Shown here: positions 46,824 through 53,861 of the stretch, piece by piece
How the letters are laid out: every line of letters starts with the position of its first letter
How positions within the stretch are numbered: the first letter of the stretch is position 1
Assembly (NCBI RefSeq): GCF_014926405.1
Contig: NZ_JACXXJ020000005.1
Coordinates: 2,299,001 to 2,363,000 of the forward strand
Reading direction: 5' to 3'
Source: Agrobacterium vitis
GTDB taxonomy: Bacteria; Pseudomonadota; Alphaproteobacteria; Rhizobiales; Rhizobiaceae
DNA: 64,000 nucleotides
The notes under the pieces: model-generated
The model's database searches: none
Seen by the model: only the letters and a program-made list of their open reading frames with translations
Told to the model about the DNA's origin: nothing
Program-made: the position numbers and the translations under genes

Positions 46824-47492
46824 TCATCCGACAATCGCAAAACGCTCCGGCTGCGGCTCACCGCGGCGCGGCGCGGGCGCCCGGCCAATCCACTGCACAT
46901 GCCGCTCCAGGATGGCTGTCGCCTCACCCACGGCGTTGCGGCGCAAGGCATCCAGGATGGCGCGATGGTCATGATCGGTGCGGCGCTCCCAGCCACTTTG
47001 CCAGCCTGCCAGCAGGAAATGAGCGCTGACCGCGTGCAGGTCGTCGATGGCGGTCAACAGGCGCGGCATATCGCAGGTGGAAACGATCAACCGGTGAAAG
47101 CGTCGATTGGCCGCCTCCCAATCCTCGACATTGTCGGCGCGATCGCAGGCGGAGGTCGCGGCTTCCGCTTCGTCCAGCAGCGCGGGCGTCAGATGGGGAG
47201 CGGCATGCTTCAGCGCCAGCACTTCAAGTGCGGCGCGCATTTCCGCCACTTCACGCACCTGTTTCAGATCGAAACTCGCCACCCGGACCCCGCGGCGCGG
47301 CAGACTGACGACAAGGCCCTGCGCCTCCAGACGCCGGAAGGCCTCCCGCACCGGCACCTGGCTTACCGAAAATTCCTCGGCAATATGGTCCTGTGCAAGC
47401 CGAATGCCGGGCTGCAAGTCTCCATGCACGATGCGTTGCGCCAACACGCGGGCAATCCTCGCGGCTATAGTGTCGTCCTTGGCTTTGCTCAT
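46824..47492 (-). CDS. GntR-family regulator (FCD subfamily)
   Basis: The 222-residue protein has an N-terminal winged helix (RIVHGDLQPGIRLAQDHIAE, then QVPVREAFRRLEAQGLV). An all-helical FCD ligand domain has metal-site histidines in FHRLIVSTCD, HAVSAHFLL and DHRAILDAL. Such proteins sense organic acids or related metabolites. It diverges from a HAD phosphatase gene, and the gap contains two identical 10-bp palindromes. Confidence 0.88.
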   Translation of the reverse strand: MSKAKDDTIAARIARVLAQRIVHGDLQPGIRLAQDHIAEEFSVSQVPVREAFRRLEAQGLVVSLPRRGVRVASFDLKQVREVAEMRAALEVLALKHAAPHLTPALLDEAEAATSACDRADNVEDWEAANRRFHRLIVSTCDMPRLLTAIDDLHAVSAHFLLAGWQSGWERRTDHDHRAILDALRRNAVGEATAILERHVQWIGRAPAPRRGEPQPERFAIVG

Positions 47493-47534
47493 GTCTCCTG
47501 ATTAGGCTTAAGGGGCAAATTTGTCGAGAGATAC

Positions 47535-47581
47535 GCAGATCTGCCCTGAACATCTGGGCCAAGAACATTCGGCAGATCTGC
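47535..47581. promoter_or_regulatory. Twin GCAGATCTGC palindromes between gntR and the HAD gene
   Basis: The perfect 10-bp palindrome GCAGATCTGC occurs at 47535-47544 and again at 47572-47581, 37 bases apart. Two identical dyads upstream of a FCD regulator are good candidates for its operators; binding is inferred. Confidence 0.5.
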
Positions 47582-47640
47582 GCAATTGTTCTTTACCGCC
47601 ATATCGTGTAGTCAGGCATTTCCCCCGACAACAGGATATG

Positions 47641-48336
47641 ATGTGCATGGCTGGCTTCGACCTCACCCTTTTCGATTGTGACGGCGTGCTCGTCGATTCC
47701 GAAATCATTGCCGCCAAAGTGGAATCCAAGCTGCTGACCGAGGCAGGCTACCCGATTTCAGTCGAGGAAATGGGTGAGCGTTTTTCCGGCATGACCTGGA
47801 AAAACATCCTGATGACCATCGAGAAGGAAGTGGATATTCCGCTCTCGGCCAGCCTGATCGACAAATCGGAAGCCCTGCTGGACCAGCGACTGGCCCGCGA
47901 GGTCAAGCTGGTGGAAGGGGTCACCTACGCCCTGTCACGTCTGCAGGGACCGCGCTGCATCTGCTCCAATTCCTCGTCACAGCGGCTGGACATGATGCTG
48001 ACCAAGGTTGGCCTCAAGGAGTTTTTCGCGCCGCATGTCTATTCCGCCAAGGATCTCGGCGCTGACCGGGTCAAGCCGAAGCCGGATATCTATCTGCATG
48101 GCGCCGCCCAGTTCAACGTCAAGCCGCAAAATTGCGTGGTGGTTGAAGACAGCGTGCATGGCATCCATGCCGCCCGCGCCGCTGGAATGCGGGTCATCGG
48201 CTTTACCGGCGCCTCCCACACCTACCCCTCCCATGCCGACCGCCTGACCGAAGCCGGGGCCGAAACCGTGATCGCCCGAATGATGGACCTGCCAGCCGTG
48301 ATTGCCGCCATGGCCGAATGGGACCATGTGATCTAA
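47641..48336 (+). CDS. HAD-family phosphatase (phosphoglycolate/beta-PGM type)
   Basis: The 231-residue protein has motif I LFDCDGVLVDSE near residue 10, and a helical cap domain. Motif II is CICSNSSSQ, motif III is ADRVKPKPD and motif IV VVEDSVHGIHAARAAGMR. It belongs with YcjU/phosphoglycolate-phosphatase-like hydrolases of sugar phosphates. The start is one of several ATGs; 47641 has AGGA four bases before it, 47647 with a ten-base gap is equally possible. The longer frame to 47521 would run over the palindromes. Confidence 0.88.
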   Translation: MCMAGFDLTLFDCDGVLVDSEIIAAKVESKLLTEAGYPISVEEMGERFSGMTWKNILMTIEKEVDIPLSASLIDKSEALLDQRLAREVKLVEGVTYALSRLQGPRCICSNSSSQRLDMMLTKVGLKEFFAPHVYSAKDLGADRVKPKPDIYLHGAAQFNVKPQNCVVVEDSVHGIHAARAAGMRVIGFTGASHTYPSHADRLTEAGAETVIARMMDLPAVIAAMAEWDHVI

Positions 48337-48373
48337 AGCTCGCTTCCAGCTTTTTGAAAGCGCCTGCGCTCAT

Positions 48374-49300
48374 TCACCCAGGCGCCACTACTGGCGGGAG
48401 GCGAACGGTGAGCGCTTGTGGCAGAATGCTGAAGCGCAATGCGCCGGGCCTGATCACTTCACCATCGGCCTCGGCCATGGGGATCTTGCCGTGCGGCTCG
48501 ATGTCGATCACCTGGCCGCGATGGGTCTCGATCGCGGCCGAATTCGCCGGACTGCCATTGGCGAAAGCGGCAAAGATCTTCAGATTGCCGATGGCGCCGC
48601 AATGGCGTGCAAAGACCAGATCGAGCTGGCCATCGTCCAGCAAAGCCTGCGGCGCGGCGCGCACTCCGGCGCCAAACCAGCTGCCATTGGTAACGGCGGC
48701 CACAAGAACCGCGCCGTCATAAACGCATCTTCCATCCACCGAAATGCGCAGGGCCGCTCCCTTGTAGCGGGCGATGCGCGCCAATGACATGAGCCGGTAG
48801 CGCAGGAAAGCCGGCAGACGCGAGGGTCCACGGTTTGCCTCGATCGCAGCGACGATCTCGCCCGAGACGCCGGTACTGGCGACATTGATGAAATGCGTGG
48901 TCTGCGCCTCGCCACCGCCCACATGGCTTTGCAGAACTCCGACATCGATACGGCGCGGGGCGGCCGTAGCAATCGCCTGCAATTGGCGCTCGGTTGTTGC
49001 GGGCCAATCGAAATTACGGGAAAAATCCGCGCCCGTGCCACCCGGCAGGAAGGCAAAGGCGGTTTTCGGATAAAGCGACGTCAGCAGCCCATCCACGGCC
49101 TGACCAACCGTGCCATCGCCACCCACCACCAGCACCAGATCGGTTTCCGGCGTGACGGCGGCACGCGCCTGGGGACCCGTCATGCCCTTGACGGTTTCGA
49201 CCAGCGAATAGCCGGGAAAAATCTCCGCAAGGGCACGGGCCGTGGCAGGCCATGTATGAGCCCCGCCCGCCACCGGATTGCGAACGACCGTCACCCTCAT
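48374..49300 (-). CDS. Diacylglycerol/lipid kinase family protein (YegS-like)
   Basis: The 308-residue protein has the DAGK catalytic start NPVAGGAHTW and the ATP-binding LVVGGDGTVGQ near residue 60. LPGGTGADFSRNF follows and AEADGEVI lies near the C-terminus. It phosphorylates a lipid or sphingoid-like substrate; specificity is not clear. It converges with the HAD phosphatase gene. Confidence 0.88.
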   Translation of the reverse strand: MRVTVVRNPVAGGAHTWPATARALAEIFPGYSLVETVKGMTGPQARAAVTPETDLVLVVGGDGTVGQAVDGLLTSLYPKTAFAFLPGGTGADFSRNFDWPATTERQLQAIATAAPRRIDVGVLQSHVGGGEAQTTHFINVASTGVSGEIVAAIEANRGPSRLPAFLRYRLMSLARIARYKGAALRISVDGRCVYDGAVLVAAVTNGSWFGAGVRAAPQALLDDGQLDLVFARHCGAIGNLKIFAAFANGSPANSAAIETHRGQVIDIEPHGKIPMAEADGEVIRPGALRFSILPQALTVRLPPVVAPG

Positions 49301-49347
49301 GCCGGACTCATTGATGCAAGACCCATTATTGCCGCGTCACGACAGGC

Positions 49348-50034
49348 TTATTTACGCTTTTTGCCGGACGGCTTGCCCGTGGTCTTGGCCGGACCTTCAT
49401 CGAAGCCGACAAAGATCTGCGTCGCCGCCGTGGCATTGGCAGCCATGGTGATATCGCGGCTAAACAGGAACTGGGCCGGCTGATCGGCGCTGGCGAGGTT
49501 GGCGGTAAACGGCACCAGTTCCGAGGACACCACCGTATCGCCATCGACGACGGCAACCCGGATCGGCATGTTGATCGATCCGGCATGGCCCTGCGGACCC
49601 GCCACCAGCCGTCCGGCCACCTGGACCTTGACGGTCAGCGTGGTGTCGGACTGGGTGCAGGCGCGGGTGGTTTCGGCAAGCGAGGCCTGGAACACCACAT
49701 CCTGCGGGTCCTTGGAACCCGACTTGGCATAGGTGCGGTAGAAAGACGTGCCATCGCGCAGGGAGATCTTCGGGCAGACGGCCTGAACCACGGCGCCAGA
49801 AGACGCTGCCGGGGCGCCAGCCGTGGCTGCACCAGAGACCGATGTCGTGGCATTGGAGCTGAACAGGCTGCCTCCACTGGCGCCAGAACTGGAGCCGGCC
49901 CCGGAGCCGCTGGTATTGCAACCGGCCAGAAAAACCGCCAGGACCGGAACAATAACCAGAGCCGACTTATTAACCTGAGCCAAATTATTCACCTGAGATG
50001 AGGCGGACGAGCCGCGCATTATAGATTGAAACAC
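49348..50034 (-). CDS. Putative lipoprotein of unknown function
   Basis: The 228-residue protein has an N-terminal tail of about 24 residues, then a signal segment ending LAVFLAGC with the lipid cysteine at about residue 39. A serine/glycine/alanine-rich linker of about 40 residues follows, then a beta-rich domain of about 130 residues. The C-terminus is basic (GKPSGKKRK). An internal ATG at 50019 gives a shorter leader. No family recognised. Its C-terminal core resembles a secreted beta-sandwich. Confidence 0.75.
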   Translation of the reverse strand: MFQSIMRGSSASSQVNNLAQVNKSALVIVPVLAVFLAGCNTSGSGAGSSSGASGGSLFSSNATTSVSGAATAGAPAASSGAVVQAVCPKISLRDGTSFYRTYAKSGSKDPQDVVFQASLAETTRACTQSDTTLTVKVQVAGRLVAGPQGHAGSINMPIRVAVVDGDTVVSSELVPFTANLASADQPAQFLFSRDITMAANATAATQIFVGFDEGPAKTTGKPSGKKRK

Positions 50035-50282
50035 CGGGTCACACCTTCTGCATCATGACTTCGTCTCACCGCATGGAGAATGCGGTCTGGAAACAGGAAA
50101 ATCTCCCGCAATCAGCCTTTCCTTATCGGTTGGCGATGGTCTATACCAGCGGCGTGGCAAAAAATCGATCAGCTAGCACGTGCTTTGTTGCAATTTTCAG
50201 CAAGGCATCGGCAAGACTCTGAATCATTGTGGCGGCCATGAAACTTTAGACCGGGCGTGACCTTTAGACCGAGGATACTGGC

Positions 50283-51680
50283 ATGGACTTTATTTCCACT
50301 CGCGGCGAGGCGCCCGCTCTCAATTTTTGCGACGCGCTTCTGGCAGGCCTCGCCCGTGACGGTGGCCTTTATCTGCCCCGCGAATGGCCGAAAATGCGCA
50401 AGCGCGACATTCGGGCGCTGCGCGGCAAGACCTATCAGGAGGTCGCGTTCGCGGTGCTAAAACCCTTCGTGGACGGCGAAATCAAGGATGATGCCCTTCA
50501 GTCGATGATCCATGACGCCTATGCCACCTTCCGCCATCCTGCTGTCGCGCCTTTGGTGCAGACCGGGCCGAATTCCTATATTCTCGAACTGTTCCACGGC
50601 ACGACGCTGGCCTTCAAGGATGTCGCCATGCAATTGCTTGGCCGGCTGATGGATCACGTTCTGCGCGAACGCGGGCAGCGCGCCACCATTGTCGGCGCCA
50701 CCTCGGGCGATACAGGCGGGGCGGCCATCGATGCCTTTGCCGGTCTTGATAATATCGACATGTTCATTCTGTTTCCCAAGGGCAAGGTCTCACCCGTGCA
50801 GCAGCGGCAGATGACCACATCCAAGGCCGGGAATGTCCGGGCGGTGGCCATCGAGGGCAATTTCGACGATTGCCAGGATCTGGTCAAAGCCATGTTCAAC
50901 CATGTCGCTTTTCGCGACAAGGTGCAGCTATCCGGCGTCAATTCTATCAACTGGGCGCGAATCATGGCCCAGGTGGTCTATTATTTTACCGCCGCCCTTT
51001 CGCTGGGGGGACCGGACCGGAAGATTTCCTTCACCGTGCCGACCGGCAATTTCGGCGATATTTTCGCGGGCTATGTGGCGCGCGAAATGGGCCTACCCAT
51101 CGACAAGCTGGTGATTGCCACCAATGATAACGACATTCTGGCCCGCACGCTGAAAACCGGACGCTACGAGATGCGCGGCGTCATGGCCACCACCTCACCA
51201 TCGATGGATATCCAGATCTCCTCGAATTTCGAGCGCCTGCTGTTTGAAGCCAGCGGCCGCAATGCCGGTGAGATCCGTTCGCAGATGGCGTCCCTCAAGC
51301 AATCCGGCGCTTTCGAGATCAAGCCGGATGCGCTCAAAACCATCCGCAAACTCTTCCGGGCCGGGCGCGCCACCCAACAGGACGTGGCCAAAACCATCGC
51401 CACCACTTTGGCTGAAACCGGCTATCTGCTTGATCCCCATACGGCTTGCGGCGTGGTGGTCGCATCGAAATTCGAAAAGCCGCAAAGCCCGATGGTGACG
51501 CTGGCCACAGCCCATCCCGCCAAATTTCCGGCGGCGGTAAAATCGGCATCGGGTATTGACCCCGCGCTTCCGACGTGGCTTGCTGATCTCATGGATAGGG
51601 AGGAGCGTTTCGACGTCCTTGCCGGCGAGCTCGACGTGGTGGAGGCATTCATCTCCGCTCACTCGCGCGCCGGTGCTTAA
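50283..51680 (+). CDS. thrC: Threonine synthase
   Basis: ThrC turns O-phosphohomoserine into threonine with PLP. The 465-residue protein has the N-terminal STRGEAPALNFCDALLAGLARDG, split here by motif. The PLP lysine is in GTTLAFKDVAMQLLG near residue 113 and the phosphate cup is TSGDTGGAA. The substrate-binding FTVPTGNFGDIFAGY is near 260. Length is normal for the proteobacterial type 2 enzyme. GAGG lies upstream of ATG 50283. An M16 peptidase gene follows after 20 bases. No other thr genes are near, apart from the ThrH-like gene 30 kb away. Confidence 0.95.
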   Translation: MDFISTRGEAPALNFCDALLAGLARDGGLYLPREWPKMRKRDIRALRGKTYQEVAFAVLKPFVDGEIKDDALQSMIHDAYATFRHPAVAPLVQTGPNSYILELFHGTTLAFKDVAMQLLGRLMDHVLRERGQRATIVGATSGDTGGAAIDAFAGLDNIDMFILFPKGKVSPVQQRQMTTSKAGNVRAVAIEGNFDDCQDLVKAMFNHVAFRDKVQLSGVNSINWARIMAQVVYYFTAALSLGGPDRKISFTVPTGNFGDIFAGYVAREMGLPIDKLVIATNDNDILARTLKTGRYEMRGVMATTSPSMDIQISSNFERLLFEASGRNAGEIRSQMASLKQSGAFEIKPDALKTIRKLFRAGRATQQDVAKTIATTLAETGYLLDPHTACGVVVASKFEKPQSPMVTLATAHPAKFPAAVKSASGIDPALPTWLADLMDREERFDVLAGELDVVEAFISAHSRAGA

Positions 51681-51700
51681 GAAACGCGGAAAGATAGACC

Positions 51701-53005
51701 ATGAATGTTGAGTGCACCCGCCTGCCTTCGGGGCTGACGGTCGTTACCGAAAAAATGCCGCATCTGGAAAGCGTCGCGCTGGGCGTCTGGGTTAAATCCG
51801 GTTCGCGCGATGAAACCGCCGAGGAACATGGCATTGCCCATCTTCTCGAACACATGGCTTTCAAAGGCACGAAACGGCGCAGCGCTCGCCAGATTGCCGA
51901 GGAAATCGAGAATGTCGGCGGCGAGCTGAATGCCGCGACATCGACCGAGACCACCTCTTATTACGCCCGGGTTCTGAAGGACGATGTGCCGCTGGCCGTC
52001 GATATTCTTGCTGACATCCTCACTGATTCGGCCTTCGATGACGAAGAATTGATCCGTGAAAAGCATGTGATCCTGCAGGAAATCGGCGCTGCCTTCGATA
52101 CACCTGATGACGTTGTCTTCGACCGTTTCGCCGAAACCGCCTTTCGCGACCAGACGGTCGGACGCGGCATTCTTGGCACGCCACAAACGGTGGATGGTTT
52201 CACCAGCGACCAGATTCGCGCCTATCTTGCCCGCAACTATACCACCGACCGGATGTTCGTGGTGGCGGCTGGCGCCGTCGACCACGAAAGCTTCGTGCGC
52301 CAGGTTGAAGACCGCTTCAGCACGCTGCGCACCAAGCCCGCCGTCTCGCCGATTATCACCCCTGCCCGCTATACCGGCGGCGAGGTGCGTGAAAGCCGTG
52401 ACCTGATGGACACCCAGCTTTTGCTCGGTTTCGAAGGCCGCGCCTATCATGCGCGCGATTTCTATGCCTCGCAGATTCTGGCCAATATCCTCGGCGGCGG
52501 CATGTCCTCCCGTCTGTTTCAGGAAGTACGCGAGTTTCGCGGTCTCTGTTATTCGGTCTATGCCTTTCATTGGGGCTTTTCCGATACCGGCATTTTCGGC
52601 ATTCATGCCGCGACCGGCGGCGAAAACCTGCCGGAACTGGTGCCTGTGATCATCGACGAACTGCGCAAATCGGCTGAACAGATCGAGCAGCAGGAAATCG
52701 ACCGGTCCCGCACCCAGATCCGGGCGCAATTGCTGATGGGGCAGGAAAGCCCTGCGGCGCGCGCCGGACAGATCGCCCGGCAGATGATGCTGTATGGTCG
52801 GCCGATTTCCAATCCGGAACTGATGGAGCGGCTGGAAAGCATTACCGTTGACCGGCTGAAGGACCTTGCTGGGCGGCTGTTCTTCGATGGTAGCCCACCA
52901 ACATTGTCGGCCATCGGCCCGCTCGAACAACTCGCGCCCATGGAAGACATTCTTTCTGCCCTGTCGGGATCGCGCGACACGGTACTGAAGGCGGCGCGCG
53001 GCTGA
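51701..53005 (+). CDS. M16-family zinc peptidase (processing-peptidase-like)
   Basis: The 434-residue protein has the inverted zinc motif HLLEHMAFKGT (HxxEH) near residue 49, with the second glutamate region EELIREKHVILQEIG near residue 125. A second, inactive M16 half follows: ILGGGMSSRLFQEVREFRGL. It is closest to the alphaproteobacterial relatives of mitochondrial processing peptidase beta. It is soluble, with no signal peptide. It follows thrC and precedes a GNAT, the normal Rhizobiales order. Confidence 0.92.
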   Translation: MNVECTRLPSGLTVVTEKMPHLESVALGVWVKSGSRDETAEEHGIAHLLEHMAFKGTKRRSARQIAEEIENVGGELNAATSTETTSYYARVLKDDVPLAVDILADILTDSAFDDEELIREKHVILQEIGAAFDTPDDVVFDRFAETAFRDQTVGRGILGTPQTVDGFTSDQIRAYLARNYTTDRMFVVAAGAVDHESFVRQVEDRFSTLRTKPAVSPIITPARYTGGEVRESRDLMDTQLLLGFEGRAYHARDFYASQILANILGGGMSSRLFQEVREFRGLCYSVYAFHWGFSDTGIFGIHAATGGENLPELVPVIIDELRKSAEQIEQQEIDRSRTQIRAQLLMGQESPAARAGQIARQMMLYGRPISNPELMERLESITVDRLKDLAGRLFFDGSPPTLSAIGPLEQLAPMEDILSALSGSRDTVLKAARG

Positions 53006-53019
53006 GGGGATTGCTCAAT

Positions 53020-53127
53020 CTGCTGCATAAGTCTTTAAACCGGAATCGGTTTAATGAGAAAATTATGCAGCAGATATAATAAGCGACAGCGACCCTTCGT
53101 GCGCCCTATAGGGTGAGAGGCGCTGTA
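53020..53127. repeat. RIME-like intergenic element 4
   Basis: Same two-palindrome family as at 12994 and 24469 but in reverse order. First comes the hairpin with arms CTGCTGCATAA / TTATGCAGCAG, then a diverged copy of the other palindrome ending GGCGCTGTA. About 108 bp, between convergently unrelated genes. Confidence 0.75.
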
Positions 53128-53246
53128 GCTGATGGCTGGCAGATGGGCTGGCCTTAGGGATTGAGCGATATCTTTCAGCAGGGTAGCGTAATCCCTCCTG
53201 CATTCGATGCAATGGGGCCGGAACTGTTTGGGTGGGGGTATGACAA

Positions 53247-53861
53247 ATGACGCGGTCTGTGTTCGGGTTTCTGTCCCGCCAACCGGAACGGCCTGAACTG
53301 CGTGACGGGACACGTCTGCTGCGGCTGCCGCGCAATGGCGATTATAACCAATGGTACAGGCTGCGGTCTGAAAGCCGGGGCTTTCTCCAGCCCTGGGAAC
53401 CGCTTTGGCGCCCGGACGAGCTGACCGAAAGCGCCTTTCGGTCCCGCGTCATACGCAATACCCAGGAACATGCCAGTGGACTGGCCGTGCCGTTTTTTCT
53501 GTTTCGCGAAAGCGACACTGTGCTGATGGGCGGGCTGACCATCGGCCTGATCCGGCGCGGCGTATCACAGGCCTGCATGATCGGATATTGGATGGGCGAA
53601 CGTTTCGCTGGCCAAGGCCATATGTTTGCCGCACTTCAATTGGCAAAACCGTATATCTTCAAGGAACTTGAGTTGCATCGTATCGAAGCCGCCTGTATTC
53701 CTGACAATGATAAAAGCATACGGCTGCTGGAGCGGGCCGGTTTTGAACGGGAAGGTCTGTTGCGCGGATATTTGAACATCAACGGACAGTGGAGAGATCA
53801 TGCGATCTACTCGCTTCTGGCGGAACCCGGCGCCGCTTCCGGCAAAAAATTCTATTCATGA
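53247..53861 (+). CDS. GNAT acetyltransferase (RimJ/RimL type)
   Basis: The 204-residue protein has the GNAT motif A MIGYWMGERFAGQGHMFAAL near residue 110 (the Q-G-x-G/M loop). The RimJ/RimL-type AACIPDNDKSIRLLERAGFE follows, then GYLNINGQWRDHAIYSLL. Such enzymes acetylate N-terminal amines of ribosomal or other proteins. Its stop overlaps the next ATG by four bases (ATGA), coupling it to the GGDEF/EAL protein. Confidence 0.88.
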   Translation: MTRSVFGFLSRQPERPELRDGTRLLRLPRNGDYNQWYRLRSESRGFLQPWEPLWRPDELTESAFRSRVIRNTQEHASGLAVPFFLFRESDTVLMGGLTIGLIRRGVSQACMIGYWMGERFAGQGHMFAALQLAKPYIFKELELHRIEAACIPDNDKSIRLLERAGFEREGLLRGYLNINGQWRDHAIYSLLAEPGAASGKKFYS

